From a virus: a stretch of DNA of 21,390 nt. A model generated the notes under the pieces. The model ran no database searches, had not been told where the DNA came from, and worked only from the letters and a program-made list of their open reading frames with translations. Made by a program: the position numbers and the translations under genes. Each line of letters begins with the position of its first letter. Position 1 is the stretch's first letter. Shown one piece after another: positions 15,001 through 21,128 of this stretch. The stretch lies in the IMG/VR virus record IMGVR_UViG_3300030333_008210, positions 1 through 21,390 of that record; one strand, given 5' to 3'.

Positions 15001-15339
15001 GGCTAATTCAGAAGCAAAATCTCTCAATTTTCTTTCCATTCTTTCATTAAGATCTTCTTCATTTACTTTTGGATTCAGTTTTACTTTTTCTTGTTTATTA
15101 TCCAATTTTATTGGAGACTTGCTTTCAGTCTTTTTTTGACTAGCAATTGCTTTACCAATTGCTTTTCTTCTTTTTTTCAAATATTCATCTGAGGAATCTT
15201 TATCCCCATCATTATCTACATCTCCATCTTCTTGACCGACAGGATCCATCTGAATCTTGGCGTTTACTGTTTTTTCATATAATTTTGCGATACTATCATC
15301 ATCATTTGAAAAAGCACCGCCTTGAAGTGATTTTAACAT
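12088..15339 (-). CDS. Mosaic multi-module protein, putative internal head polyprotein, 1083 aa
   Basis: A Lys/Glu-rich string of small modules with no single known function. In order: EF-hand-like acidic loop (D40-D48, GDVDNDGDKDSSDEYLKKRR); helical module (100-245); CWTGFKQVGMKKKGQKMVPN (251-270), a cysteine motif seen in marine phages; lysine-rich helical segments (319-485); a module with RGWKKGTYHVKDADGKILGT (492-511); HCGEC (633-637); a DUF3008-like module, KAVSKQQQKFFGLVRAIQKG to TKHEGLPKK (736-789); and a C-terminal module with RIFEQLVHYLMG (945-956). Many boundaries carry (L/I)-x-E: LNE97, LDE316, IDE426, LDE486, IEE630, IDE643, LDE733, IEE804, IEE931 and LSE1020. That is the T4 prohead protease pattern. 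ATG with CAGGAG upstream. It is coupled to the next gene by TAATG. Polyprotein processing is inference. Confidence 0.85.
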   Translation of the reverse strand: MLKSLQGGAFSNDDDSIAKLYEKTVNAKIQMDPVGQEDGDVDNDGDKDSSDEYLKKRRKAIGKAIASQKKTESKSPIKLDNKQEKVKLNPKVNEEDLNERMERKLRDFASELAAYAKSQGGIDKKYFENIASIASSGRMPSADAIQNDTDPRDFVLGMMAKTFPKSVMKNYKGVSPSFDYHLKGMKEDAVKEMSADKAYNAMDKADKQSRGEMSITDPKKAARRRRQAQKFADYSIKKTLNKEEQETSEACWTGFKQVGMKKKGQKMVPNCVPEENDMKPLTKKERENLSHGDLVAMGYSKKQRKKLMDTKEETELDEVESAYAKQIADYKAKGGTVKKYTGPDKKKVKGAISGFKKKLAKTMKIHSDQDEKEKAEKEANKQQDEGRSMPMDKGSVEKRVKMFKRLRDKKASQGYQKTGLANEENIDEKHKKVKGDGFPNQIVGRVKMFHNVDETPKMKIPPYANRKTAQAEKKAREEAQRKRAGLDEVVRRGWKKGTYHVKDADGKILGTYKSGSHASRAMDKLMDKGGHKELEVKRANEEVEEGYVKQKKGDKLNVGGSGNLGASLSGPKGKGDFMILKKAYKPGQDQFHMVVIDDKGIINKDWGSHPSLDGAKKFAKQRGYKEEVEIEEHCGECGAMDHIDEKKGSDYQLYHKDFSSAMQHAYAVAKKRGYTVDKDDIDNKVATGPRKPSSGKTNRYILGTDKKQNLHVQVANLDDKRYELNMYIEDVQLDEKAVSKQQQKFFGLVRAIQKGKASGSPEAEQAAKEMSAKDVKDYAGTKHEGLPKKIKSEEVEMNSNTKPIEEMDKQYSKYEDENQHGKAAVYAWKKYHNKKDPKEVAHGKELKAINKRHDKRGHLSHEDGEKRFKISKTYTDRMVAKHSKKEEVNKNLSKINKLLEKRKTDEEHGAGEEGTTKLTKKYRKDTPGQGIEEGNIIANGRDPFRIFEQLVHYLMGTSIKNIENYSYYKISETPDKLRLENTEGALATITIADVQAFYDDPEMTMEEFIELIDGFGVKELSEKEDGNSVIGDEGTPAIGKDKMGQGIYTTEPPKTFGESLDKYVESINDSVFRSKNGMFTRRK

Positions 15340-15372
15340 TTATACTCCTGTAGGTTTCATTAAATTTAACAT

Positions 15373-16752
15373 TTAATTTTTTTGTGAATCCGTATTGTAA
15401 CCAGTTTCTTTTTCTCCGGAATCACCAGATTTTTTTAATTTTACTTTTTGTACATATCTTTTTTCCATGGAATCCGCTTGTCTGGCTTTCACAGTGTTTC
15501 TATCTTTAGGATTATTAAATTTTCTCTTAATATTAATTTCTGCGGTTTTTGGCGATGTCTTAGGAACAACAAAATCACCGACTGAAGTAGAAACATATGC
15601 ATCTGACTCACTCAAGGAAATCCATTTTTTAAAAGATAAATTGATATCTTTTTCTTCTTTCTTTGCCTTTTTTGCAGATGATGCTTTTGACCATAAATCT
15701 TTATCAGCGGTTGTTCTAGTCTTACCACCAGTCAAAAAAGAATTAACCCGTGCATATGCCCATTGTTGTGGAGTAGTTCCAGGTCGATGTCCAGTTTTCC
15801 ATGCGGCCATACCTCTATTAAAAACTTTTTTTAGAATACCATATGGAACACCTGATTTTTCAGATTTCTTTTTTAAACCTTCTAATTGTTCTTCCGATAT
15901 CGTTTCTTCACCATACATTGCTTTATACCTCTTAGTATATTTTGATTCTTTTGATGATGGTTTTCCATCACCTGGCGCTTTTGCTAAGTCATATGCTCTT
16001 TGGGAATCGTCTGGCATTTTTTTAGTTTTTTCCCATCTTGCATATCTTTTTTGTTTTGTTGATTTTGATAATCCAGCACCATATTTCTTAGGTTGATGTC
16101 CAGGAATGTCTGGATCATCTGCGTTTTTTTCTTCTTTTAAAGATTCAGAAATTGTTTTTATCTTCATGGCTTTTCTAATTTCATTATACATCGATTTTGC
16201 ATCTTTATCGGATAAATTGGTTCCTTTTTTAAAATTATCAAAATCACCACTAGATGCAAAACCTCTAAGTTTAGATGCAGACATTCCAGAAACACCTTCA
16301 GCATCAGGATCTCTATCACCAGAACTTTGAAATTCAATATTATTGAAATTATAAAAGCCGTGTGCTTTCCCTTCTACATTATTATATTTAGGTATCATGT
16401 TAGAAAACTCTTTAATTCTATCACTACCTACAACAATATTTACTGATCTATAACCTTGTGAATATAAATCAGATAATGCTTTAAAAATATTAGGTTTGAT
16501 ATCAATATGTATTGACTTGTTTAATATTTTTTTAGCGTAGACTATTTTTTTGGAAGGATCTAAAGGATCTTTTTTAGAATTTTGAGAGGGAGATAAAAAT
16601 ATAAAAGGGTCCGCTTTTTGTCTTTTCGACAATGAAATAATTTTGTCCGCTAATTTAACATGACCAATTGTGGGCGGATTCATCCGCCCATAACTTAAAA
16701 CAGCCGTTTTACCATTTTTTGTTTCTAAAACCAACCGTCTTAAAGTTTTCAT
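15373..16752 (-). CDS. TIGH-type nucleotidyltransferase domain fused to small phage modules, 459 aa
   Basis: Residues 1-200 form a cytidylyltransferase/NMNAT-type nucleotidyltransferase domain. Evidence: YGRMNPPTIGHVKLAD, with the HIGH-family motif as TIGH (28-31), VNIVVGSDRIKEF (104-116), and the C-terminal MSASKLR (157-163), which corresponds to the ISSTKLR-type motif. After ISE (201-203) comes a basic module (DIPGHQPKKYGAGLSKSTKQ), and after ISE (285-287) a conserved phage module (GVPYGILKKVFNRGMAAWKT to WAYARVNSFLTGGKT, 301-345; DUF5824-like from memory). After FKKWISLSE (374-382) follows a basic tail. The N-terminus MKTLRRLVLE resembles a capsid-targeting peptide. Substrate unknown. No clear ribosome site precedes the ATG at 16752, which lies 5 nt after the previous stop, so translation is probably coupled. 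Confidence 0.87.
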   Translation of the reverse strand: MKTLRRLVLETKNGKTAVLSYGRMNPPTIGHVKLADKIISLSKRQKADPFIFLSPSQNSKKDPLDPSKKIVYAKKILNKSIHIDIKPNIFKALSDLYSQGYRSVNIVVGSDRIKEFSNMIPKYNNVEGKAHGFYNFNNIEFQSSGDRDPDAEGVSGMSASKLRGFASSGDFDNFKKGTNLSDKDAKSMYNEIRKAMKIKTISESLKEEKNADDPDIPGHQPKKYGAGLSKSTKQKRYARWEKTKKMPDDSQRAYDLAKAPGDGKPSSKESKYTKRYKAMYGEETISEEQLEGLKKKSEKSGVPYGILKKVFNRGMAAWKTGHRPGTTPQQWAYARVNSFLTGGKTRTTADKDLWSKASSAKKAKKEEKDINLSFKKWISLSESDAYVSTSVGDFVVPKTSPKTAEINIKRKFNNPKDRNTVKARQADSMEKRYVQKVKLKKSGDSGEKETGYNTDSQKN

Positions 16753-16756
16753 CTAA

Positions 16757-17200
16757 TTATTTATAACCGTTATCTTCGCAGAATTTTTTAATTGCTACAT
16801 CATTATAAGGAATAAGTTTTTCATCTTCACCGACATAAAATTTTTGTTTATTATGCTCTACGATTGTATGTGTAGATTCAAAAATTTCTTTATGTCTTTT
16901 TCTTGTTGTTTCATTTTCCTCTTTAACTTTTTTAAGAATTTTTTGATAAACAACATTATCCTTAGTAATTAAACCAAGAAGTTTATCGAAAAGTCTTACC
17001 GTCAACATTCTCTGTTTTGGTGTAAGAACTTTCTCATCTTCCATATCTTTCATCATTTTAATGAAAAGTGCATATTCATCATCAGCAATAAGACCTGCTC
17101 TAGCAAGTCTTCTCAATCTATCATCGATTCCCTCCTTCAGGGTAATATCGAACATAGATTTCTGCAATCTGTCTAATAAACTATTTTCGTTTTCTAGCAT
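16757..17200 (-). CDS. Hypothetical helical protein between two nucleotidyltransferase genes, 147 aa
   Basis: Not recognised as an enzyme. Predicted helical: DDRLRRLARAGLIADDEYAL, then KVLTPKQRMLTVRLFDKLLG (58-77) and a charged coiled-coil-like stretch (VYQKILKKVKEENETTRKRH), ending in IVEHNKQKFYVGEDEKLIPY. Similar helical proteins with an R-L-A-R-x-G-L repeat and a T-x-x-(E/Q)R-x-x-L-x-x-L-x-(D/E)-K-L core occur in marine myophages (recalled, not verified). It starts inside the stop of the 411-aa gene (TAATG) with ribosome site GGGAG. Co-translation with the flanking nucleotidyltransferase-like genes suggests a related role, or shared packaging in the head. Confidence 0.82.
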   Translation of the reverse strand: MLENENSLLDRLQKSMFDITLKEGIDDRLRRLARAGLIADDEYALFIKMMKDMEDEKVLTPKQRMLTVRLFDKLLGLITKDNVVYQKILKKVKEENETTRKRHKEIFESTHTIVEHNKQKFYVGEDEKLIPYNDVAIKKFCEDNGYK

Positions 17201-18435
17201 TATTTGCTCCCGAATGTTTTAGTTGCCATAAAATTTTGTCTAGTAAACTCTAAACGATCAATTAATTTTACTGCACCACTATCAGTAGTAACTGCTACAA
17301 ACCCCTCTGGATTAGTAACTTTATAACCGTTTATTGTTTGAATAAAAGTTTTAGTTAAAGGTTTCATATCTTGCAATTTCTTAATTACTAGCATTTTAGC
17401 GGCTATTAAAAGATTTTGCATTTCAAATATATTCTTCAACTTTAGAGAATTATTTTTAAAAAAACTTAAAAATGTATCATTCTTTTCTTTTCTTTTTTGT
17501 CTTCCTTTTTCAGATTTCAATTTTGAAACTTGATCATTTAATTTTTTTTCTAGATATCTAACCATTTCTTTTACATGTTTTCGTGTATTACCTATTGGCA
17601 TACCTTGCATAATTTTTTGATTATTGAATGCTTTAATTTGCAAATTAATATCTTTATCTTTCGCTATTTGGTTTAATATTTCTTTATCTAATTTTCTGAA
17701 AAGTTTTCCTGCTTCTGATAAAATTAAGAAAAATCTTTCTGATTCTTCTTGTGTAAAATTTGCAACACCATCCATTTTTTCATATTCGGCATCCTTAAAC
17801 CAAACATCTTTACTACTTTTAAAATTAGAAATATCAACATCAAATGATGCATTCATCTCGTTTACTTTTTCCCCATCATATTTTGTATGCCAAACAACAC
17901 CAATTTTAGCATAATTAACTATTTTTCCTAATTCACTATTTAAGGGTATAGCATATGTTATTGTGTTTGGTTTAAATACTATATGCTTTTCATCCTCAAT
18001 GGCTTCAATTTTTTTATGATAAGGTAAACTGAATAATAAATCTCCTTGATATACCCCATCCATATTTAACTCACTTAAATATTTAAGTGAATTTTTTAAT
18101 TTATCATTCAGATCACCTTCACCATGATTATTATCTATGTCTTCATCCGTAAAATTTAATTTCGGTTCTTTAGCAAAAGCACCATGTTTTGTAGCAACGA
18201 AAAACTTACCAGTCTCTGGATCTTTTCCCGCTACTATTGCTGGAGCCCCATCCCATTTTGTTGTGATGGTTATCTTACTTTTTGAAGAACCTTTTAATGT
18301 TTTTGCTATCGAACTTAGATAAACAATGGATTTTCTTACTCCATCAAATCCATTGTTTAATATCTCATCTTCAATATGCTCAAGGTGTTTATTAGCACCT
18401 TGAGATTCAGTTACGAATTCTTGGAAAGATATCAT
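17200..18435 (-). CDS. Predicted ligase-fold nucleotidyltransferase (KWDG motif), 411 aa
   Basis: Motifs in the order of the DNA/RNA ligase superfamily are visible. Motif I is KWDG (K60 as candidate nucleotide-accepting lysine, in ITTKWDGAPAIVAG); a motif Ia-like segment is FFVATKHGAF (78-87); a motif III-like segment is GVYQGDLLFS (127-136); motif IV is NPEGFVAV (375-382); motif V is VKLIDR (389-394). The helical insertion at about 225-365 is long for the family. The N-terminus MISFQEFVTE resembles the T4 capsid-targeting peptide. I recall such proteins as DUF6267 in marine phages, without verified activity. ATG with AGAGGA upstream; a late-type promoter box lies about 36 nt upstream. First gene of the late block, followed by the 147-aa gene with a 1-nt overlap. 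Confidence 0.85.
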   Translation of the reverse strand: MISFQEFVTESQGANKHLEHIEDEILNNGFDGVRKSIVYLSSIAKTLKGSSKSKITITTKWDGAPAIVAGKDPETGKFFVATKHGAFAKEPKLNFTDEDIDNNHGEGDLNDKLKNSLKYLSELNMDGVYQGDLLFSLPYHKKIEAIEDEKHIVFKPNTITYAIPLNSELGKIVNYAKIGVVWHTKYDGEKVNEMNASFDVDISNFKSSKDVWFKDAEYEKMDGVANFTQEESERFFLILSEAGKLFRKLDKEILNQIAKDKDINLQIKAFNNQKIMQGMPIGNTRKHVKEMVRYLEKKLNDQVSKLKSEKGRQKRKEKNDTFLSFFKNNSLKLKNIFEMQNLLIAAKMLVIKKLQDMKPLTKTFIQTINGYKVTNPEGFVAVTTDSGAVKLIDRLEFTRQNFMATKTFGSK

Positions 18436-18452
18436 AGTCCTCTAGATATAAA

Positions 18453-18478
18453 CATAAATAGTCTAATTACTATTTATG
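18453..18478. repeat. Perfect 9-bp inverted repeat between lipoprotein and 411-aa genes
   Basis: CATAAATAG (18453-18461), an 8-nt loop and CTATTTATG (18470-18478). It lies 8 nt downstream of the lipoprotein gene's stop, so it could end that transcript as an AT-only hairpin, with a poor T-run after it on the minus strand. It also contains the CATAAATA box noted separately. Confidence 0.6.
18471..18478 (-). promoter_or_regulatory. Putative T4-type late promoter (CATAAATA)
   Basis: On the minus strand this reads CATAAATA, which fits the NATAAATA late -10 box known for T4 (TATAAATA) and T4-like cyanophages. It is 35-42 nt upstream of the 411-aa gene's ATG, leaving room for a short leader with the AGAGGA ribosome site. 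It stands exactly at the boundary between early-type and virion-type genes. In such AT-rich DNA the octamer can occur by chance. Confidence 0.5.
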
Positions 18479-18486
18479 CTTTACCA

Positions 18487-19290
18487 TTATTCTATGATAT
18501 TACTGGGGCAGGTATTGATTGGATCGTGCCAATTAATTGCAATTTGATGACCATTTTCACTATAAAATTCATCACTTCCATCATTATATCGATAGTGTGA
18601 ATCACAAAATTCTGCTTTTGTATATGCTTCGAATAATTGTCTTTTTTGAATAGGTGTCTCATACTGACACATAAACAATGTTTTATAACAAATCCAAAGA
18701 GGAGTACCGTAATTTTTTTCTGTTATTTTTTTCATCAAACCTTCATTGAAATATGAAGGTAGGTTAGATAATTCTAATTTTTCTTGTATTACATTGATCT
18801 TTTTTTGATCAATATTTTTAGAAAATTCTTCAAACGATAAATCATTTTCAGTTTTTTCTTCCATACAAATTTTGTTCTGACCAAACATTTTCCACGTTTT
18901 ACATTCTTTAAATGTTTCAATAGTTGTTTTCTCAGAAACAAACTCTTTATAACAATCTGGACAATCGCCCTCAATGGTCATAGGACAACCCAACGGATTA
19001 TCACATGTTTGTACAATTTTAGATTCTTCTGTTACAGTTTTTTGCCACTCTGGATATTGAATAAATTCAGTTGATCTTACTGCTAACAATTCATCTTCAT
19101 GCAATTCTTCTATTACATTAATCTGTTCTGGTTCAATGTAAGGTTTTAATTTATACTCACCATCATTAGTTGTGACGGCTATAAATTTTTGACCTTGAAT
19201 TTCTATAATTTTATCAGAATTACCATGTGCTAACATGCCGCAACCCTGAATTAATACAGAAATAATTACGATACTGATGAATTTAATCAT
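18487..19290 (-). CDS. Cysteine-rich predicted lipoprotein, 267 aa
   Basis: N-terminal signal peptide MIKFISIVIISVLIQGCG with a lipobox-like LIQGC, so cysteine 17 is probably lipidated and the protein exported to the host envelope. The mature part has ten more cysteines, including a cluster (TCDNPLGCPMTIEGDCPDCY, about 105-124), ECKTWKMFGQNKIC, WICYKTLFMC, FC and TC, enough for several disulphides. No enzyme motif recognised. Strong start: AGAGG ribosome site and a consensus promoter (19329-19356). Solitary gene between the helicase gene and the late block, as morons often are. Candidate roles are superinfection exclusion or alteration of the envelope; neither can be decided from sequence. 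It could instead be a host-derived lipoprotein. Confidence 0.83.
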   Translation of the reverse strand: MIKFISIVIISVLIQGCGMLAHGNSDKIIEIQGQKFIAVTTNDGEYKLKPYIEPEQINVIEELHEDELLAVRSTEFIQYPEWQKTVTEESKIVQTCDNPLGCPMTIEGDCPDCYKEFVSEKTTIETFKECKTWKMFGQNKICMEEKTENDLSFEEFSKNIDQKKINVIQEKLELSNLPSYFNEGLMKKITEKNYGTPLWICYKTLFMCQYETPIQKRQLFEAYTKAEFCDSHYRYNDGSDEFYSENGHQIAINWHDPINTCPSNIIE

Positions 19291-19328
19291 TTTACCTCTT
19301 TGATTAGAATTAACAACAACATGATTTT

Positions 19329-19356
19329 ATTATACAATATCATAGGAATGTGTCAA
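19329..19356 (-). promoter_or_regulatory. Consensus sigma70-type promoter for the lipoprotein gene
   Basis: On the minus strand TTGACA (19351-19356), a 16-nt spacer and TATAAT (19329-19334): both boxes are perfect matches to the bacterial housekeeping consensus. The predicted start near 19322 gives a leader of about 32 nt with an AGAGG site before the ATG at 19290. The -35 begins about 13 nt after the helicase stop. Confidence 0.85.
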
Positions 19357-19369
19357 GTCTTTTCTGTGT

Positions 19370-20815
19370 TTAGGTAAATGAAAATTCTGAAAAATCTTTT
19401 TTTCTTGTCATTCGATTATCAGTTGCCTGATCAAATGCGGGAATATCATCTTCCTCTTTTTTATTCCAAGGCATTGATTTTTTCTTTTTATTTTTTGTAC
19501 GTTCAACAAGATCTGTTTGTGCGGTCTCTTCAAGATCATACAATTTCATCTTTGCTCTATCAATACCAATCACGAATCTCTTGTTTGTACCAGGATCACT
19601 ATATCGATTCTTCAATTGCTTAACAAGAATCTGATCTAGTTCTTCAAGTTCTTCTGTACTAATCAATGCAAACATAAAGTCGGCAGTTGCTGGAAGACCA
19701 AATGATTCGGATGTATCTTCAAGACCAAGATCTGTGTTTGTATAACCAGATCTCGTTGTTTGAGTAGCAGATACAATTGGCAAATTGTTCTCAACTGCAA
19801 GACCACGAACCTCTTCAGCAATCGATTTAATATAGTTATATGAGTTGACTGTATTACCATACTTTAATCTTGAAGATGACATGATGTTTAGATAGTCAAC
19901 AAAAATGATATCAGGAACAAACTTTCTTTTCAGTTTCAATTCATTTAGAAGATTTCTAAAATGATTTACATTCGCAGATGCAGGTGGATATTCTTTGACA
20001 ATCAATTTACCTTTTGTATTGGCTTTGACTCTCTTGATTTTTTTCTCAAACAAATCTTTTGATATCTCATGCAGATCATCAATTGTTATGTTCATCAGAT
20101 TAGCATCGATTCTTTCTGCAATTTTTTCTTCTGCCATCTCAAGTGTGATATACAATACATTAAAACCTTGAGATAAACAACTGGCCGCATGATGACACAT
20201 AAACAAAGATTTACCAACACCAGTACCAGCGAGAGCAACATTCAAAGTCTTTTTAGATAGACCGCCTTTGGTTATTTTGTTGAAGTAATCCAAGTCCCAA
20301 GGAAGTTTTTCTTCGACTGTATGATAACTCTCAAATCTTTCATCAGAATCCTCAATATAATCATGACCGATATTAGGATCAAAACATACGGCCAAAGCAT
20401 CAGACAAAATTTGAGGTATAACGCCTTTATCTTTTCCCGAATCTTTTTCATTATCGATAATACTAATTGATTCTAAAACTGCATTATAGATTGCACGATC
20501 TTGACAAAATTTTTCAGAGGTTTCCAACAACCAATCAACCTCCGTATCTTCTCTAGTTGAAAAATACGTATCAACTTTATCAGATATGTCCTTAAATTGA
20601 TCTTCGCTCAGACTTGAATTATTTCCTATTTCTATAATAAGTGCTTCTCTAGTTGGAAGCACATTAAAACTATTTACATACTTTTGAATTTCCTCAAATA
20701 AACATTGATCATTTCGATCTGAAAAATATTCTTTTTTAAGATAAGGTAAAGATTTTCTGGTAAACTCATCAGAGAATATCAGATTCTTCAATATTGTGTC
20801 CTCTATTCTGTTCAT
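19370..20815 (-). CDS. Replicative DNA helicase, DnaB family, T4 gp41-like
   Basis: Hexameric 5'-3' helicase that unwinds DNA at the phage fork and works with the gp61-type primase encoded at 1691-2692. The 481-residue product is near T4 gp41 in length. An N-terminal helical domain (1-160) precedes the RecA-like core: Walker A AGTGVGKS (196-203), TLEMAEEK with catalytic Glu (224-231), Walker B IIFVDYLN (303-310, D307), and SATQTTRSG (349-357). Then a region with RFVIGIDRAKMK (413-424) leads to a basic and acidic low-complexity tail ending KDFSEFSFT. The ATG overlaps the upstream 129-aa frame by 47 nt. The order uvsX, small gene, gp41 matches the T4-like cyanophage arrangement as I recall it. 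Assignment is firm. Confidence 0.94.
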   Translation of the reverse strand: MNRIEDTILKNLIFSDEFTRKSLPYLKKEYFSDRNDQCLFEEIQKYVNSFNVLPTREALIIEIGNNSSLSEDQFKDISDKVDTYFSTREDTEVDWLLETSEKFCQDRAIYNAVLESISIIDNEKDSGKDKGVIPQILSDALAVCFDPNIGHDYIEDSDERFESYHTVEEKLPWDLDYFNKITKGGLSKKTLNVALAGTGVGKSLFMCHHAASCLSQGFNVLYITLEMAEEKIAERIDANLMNITIDDLHEISKDLFEKKIKRVKANTKGKLIVKEYPPASANVNHFRNLLNELKLKRKFVPDIIFVDYLNIMSSSRLKYGNTVNSYNYIKSIAEEVRGLAVENNLPIVSATQTTRSGYTNTDLGLEDTSESFGLPATADFMFALISTEELEELDQILVKQLKNRYSDPGTNKRFVIGIDRAKMKLYDLEETAQTDLVERTKNKKKKSMPWNKKEEDDIPAFDQATDNRMTRKKDFSEFSFT

Positions 20816-21128
20816 TAGTATCCAAATCTATATTTTCTTGTATAACTTCGATAAGAATATCGCCGATGAGACTTTCAAATTCTTTACCTTCCACATCGGT
20901 ATATTTTTTATCTCTTATTTCCTGTGGTATCTCAAGTATATCATATTCAAAACGATATTTCAACTCTTGTTCATTTTCTTTTGGCTCAACCACACCAAAT
21001 CTATTATACTTGTAAACTACATCTTGAAATTTACCATCTTTGATACGAAATGCATATTGATCATCATTTTCATTCTGAGGATTCTGTACTATCTCGTACC
21101 ACTTCTTCATCGACTGATTTTGTTCCAT
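20769..21128 (-). CDS. Conserved small protein between uvsX and helicase genes
   Basis: Beginning MEQNQSMKKWYEIVQNPQNE, then DDQYAFRIKDGKFQDVVYKY, FGVVEPKENEQELKYRFEY, DILEIPQ and a C-terminal LIGDILIEVIQENI followed by an acidic tail. Occupies the position of a small conserved gene of unknown function in T4-like marine phages. Three candidate starts exist: ATG at 21158 (129 aa), at 21128 (119 aa, chosen) or at 21110 (113 aa). None has a strong ribosome site. The shorter starts reduce the overlap with uvsX, whose stop is at 21070-21072. Probably a replication or recombination accessory protein, by context only. Confidence 0.75.
   Translation of the reverse strand: MEQNQSMKKWYEIVQNPQNENDDQYAFRIKDGKFQDVVYKYNRFGVVEPKENEQELKYRFEYDILEIPQEIRDKKYTDVEGKEFESLIGDILIEVIQENIDLDTNEQNRGHNIEESDIL

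Noticed and set aside
15467-16096. 209-codon open frame on the plus strand
   Set aside because: It lies opposite the 459-aa gene, whose conserved motifs and ribosome context are clear. It has no ribosome site and no recognisable protein features.
16758-16765. Perfect T4 late-promoter octamer TATAAATA on the minus strand just before the 459-aa gene
   Set aside because: It spans the last codons and stop of the 147-aa gene (Y-K-stop) and ends only 5 nt before the next ATG, leaving no room for a leader. Chance occurrence in AT-rich coding sequence is more likely.
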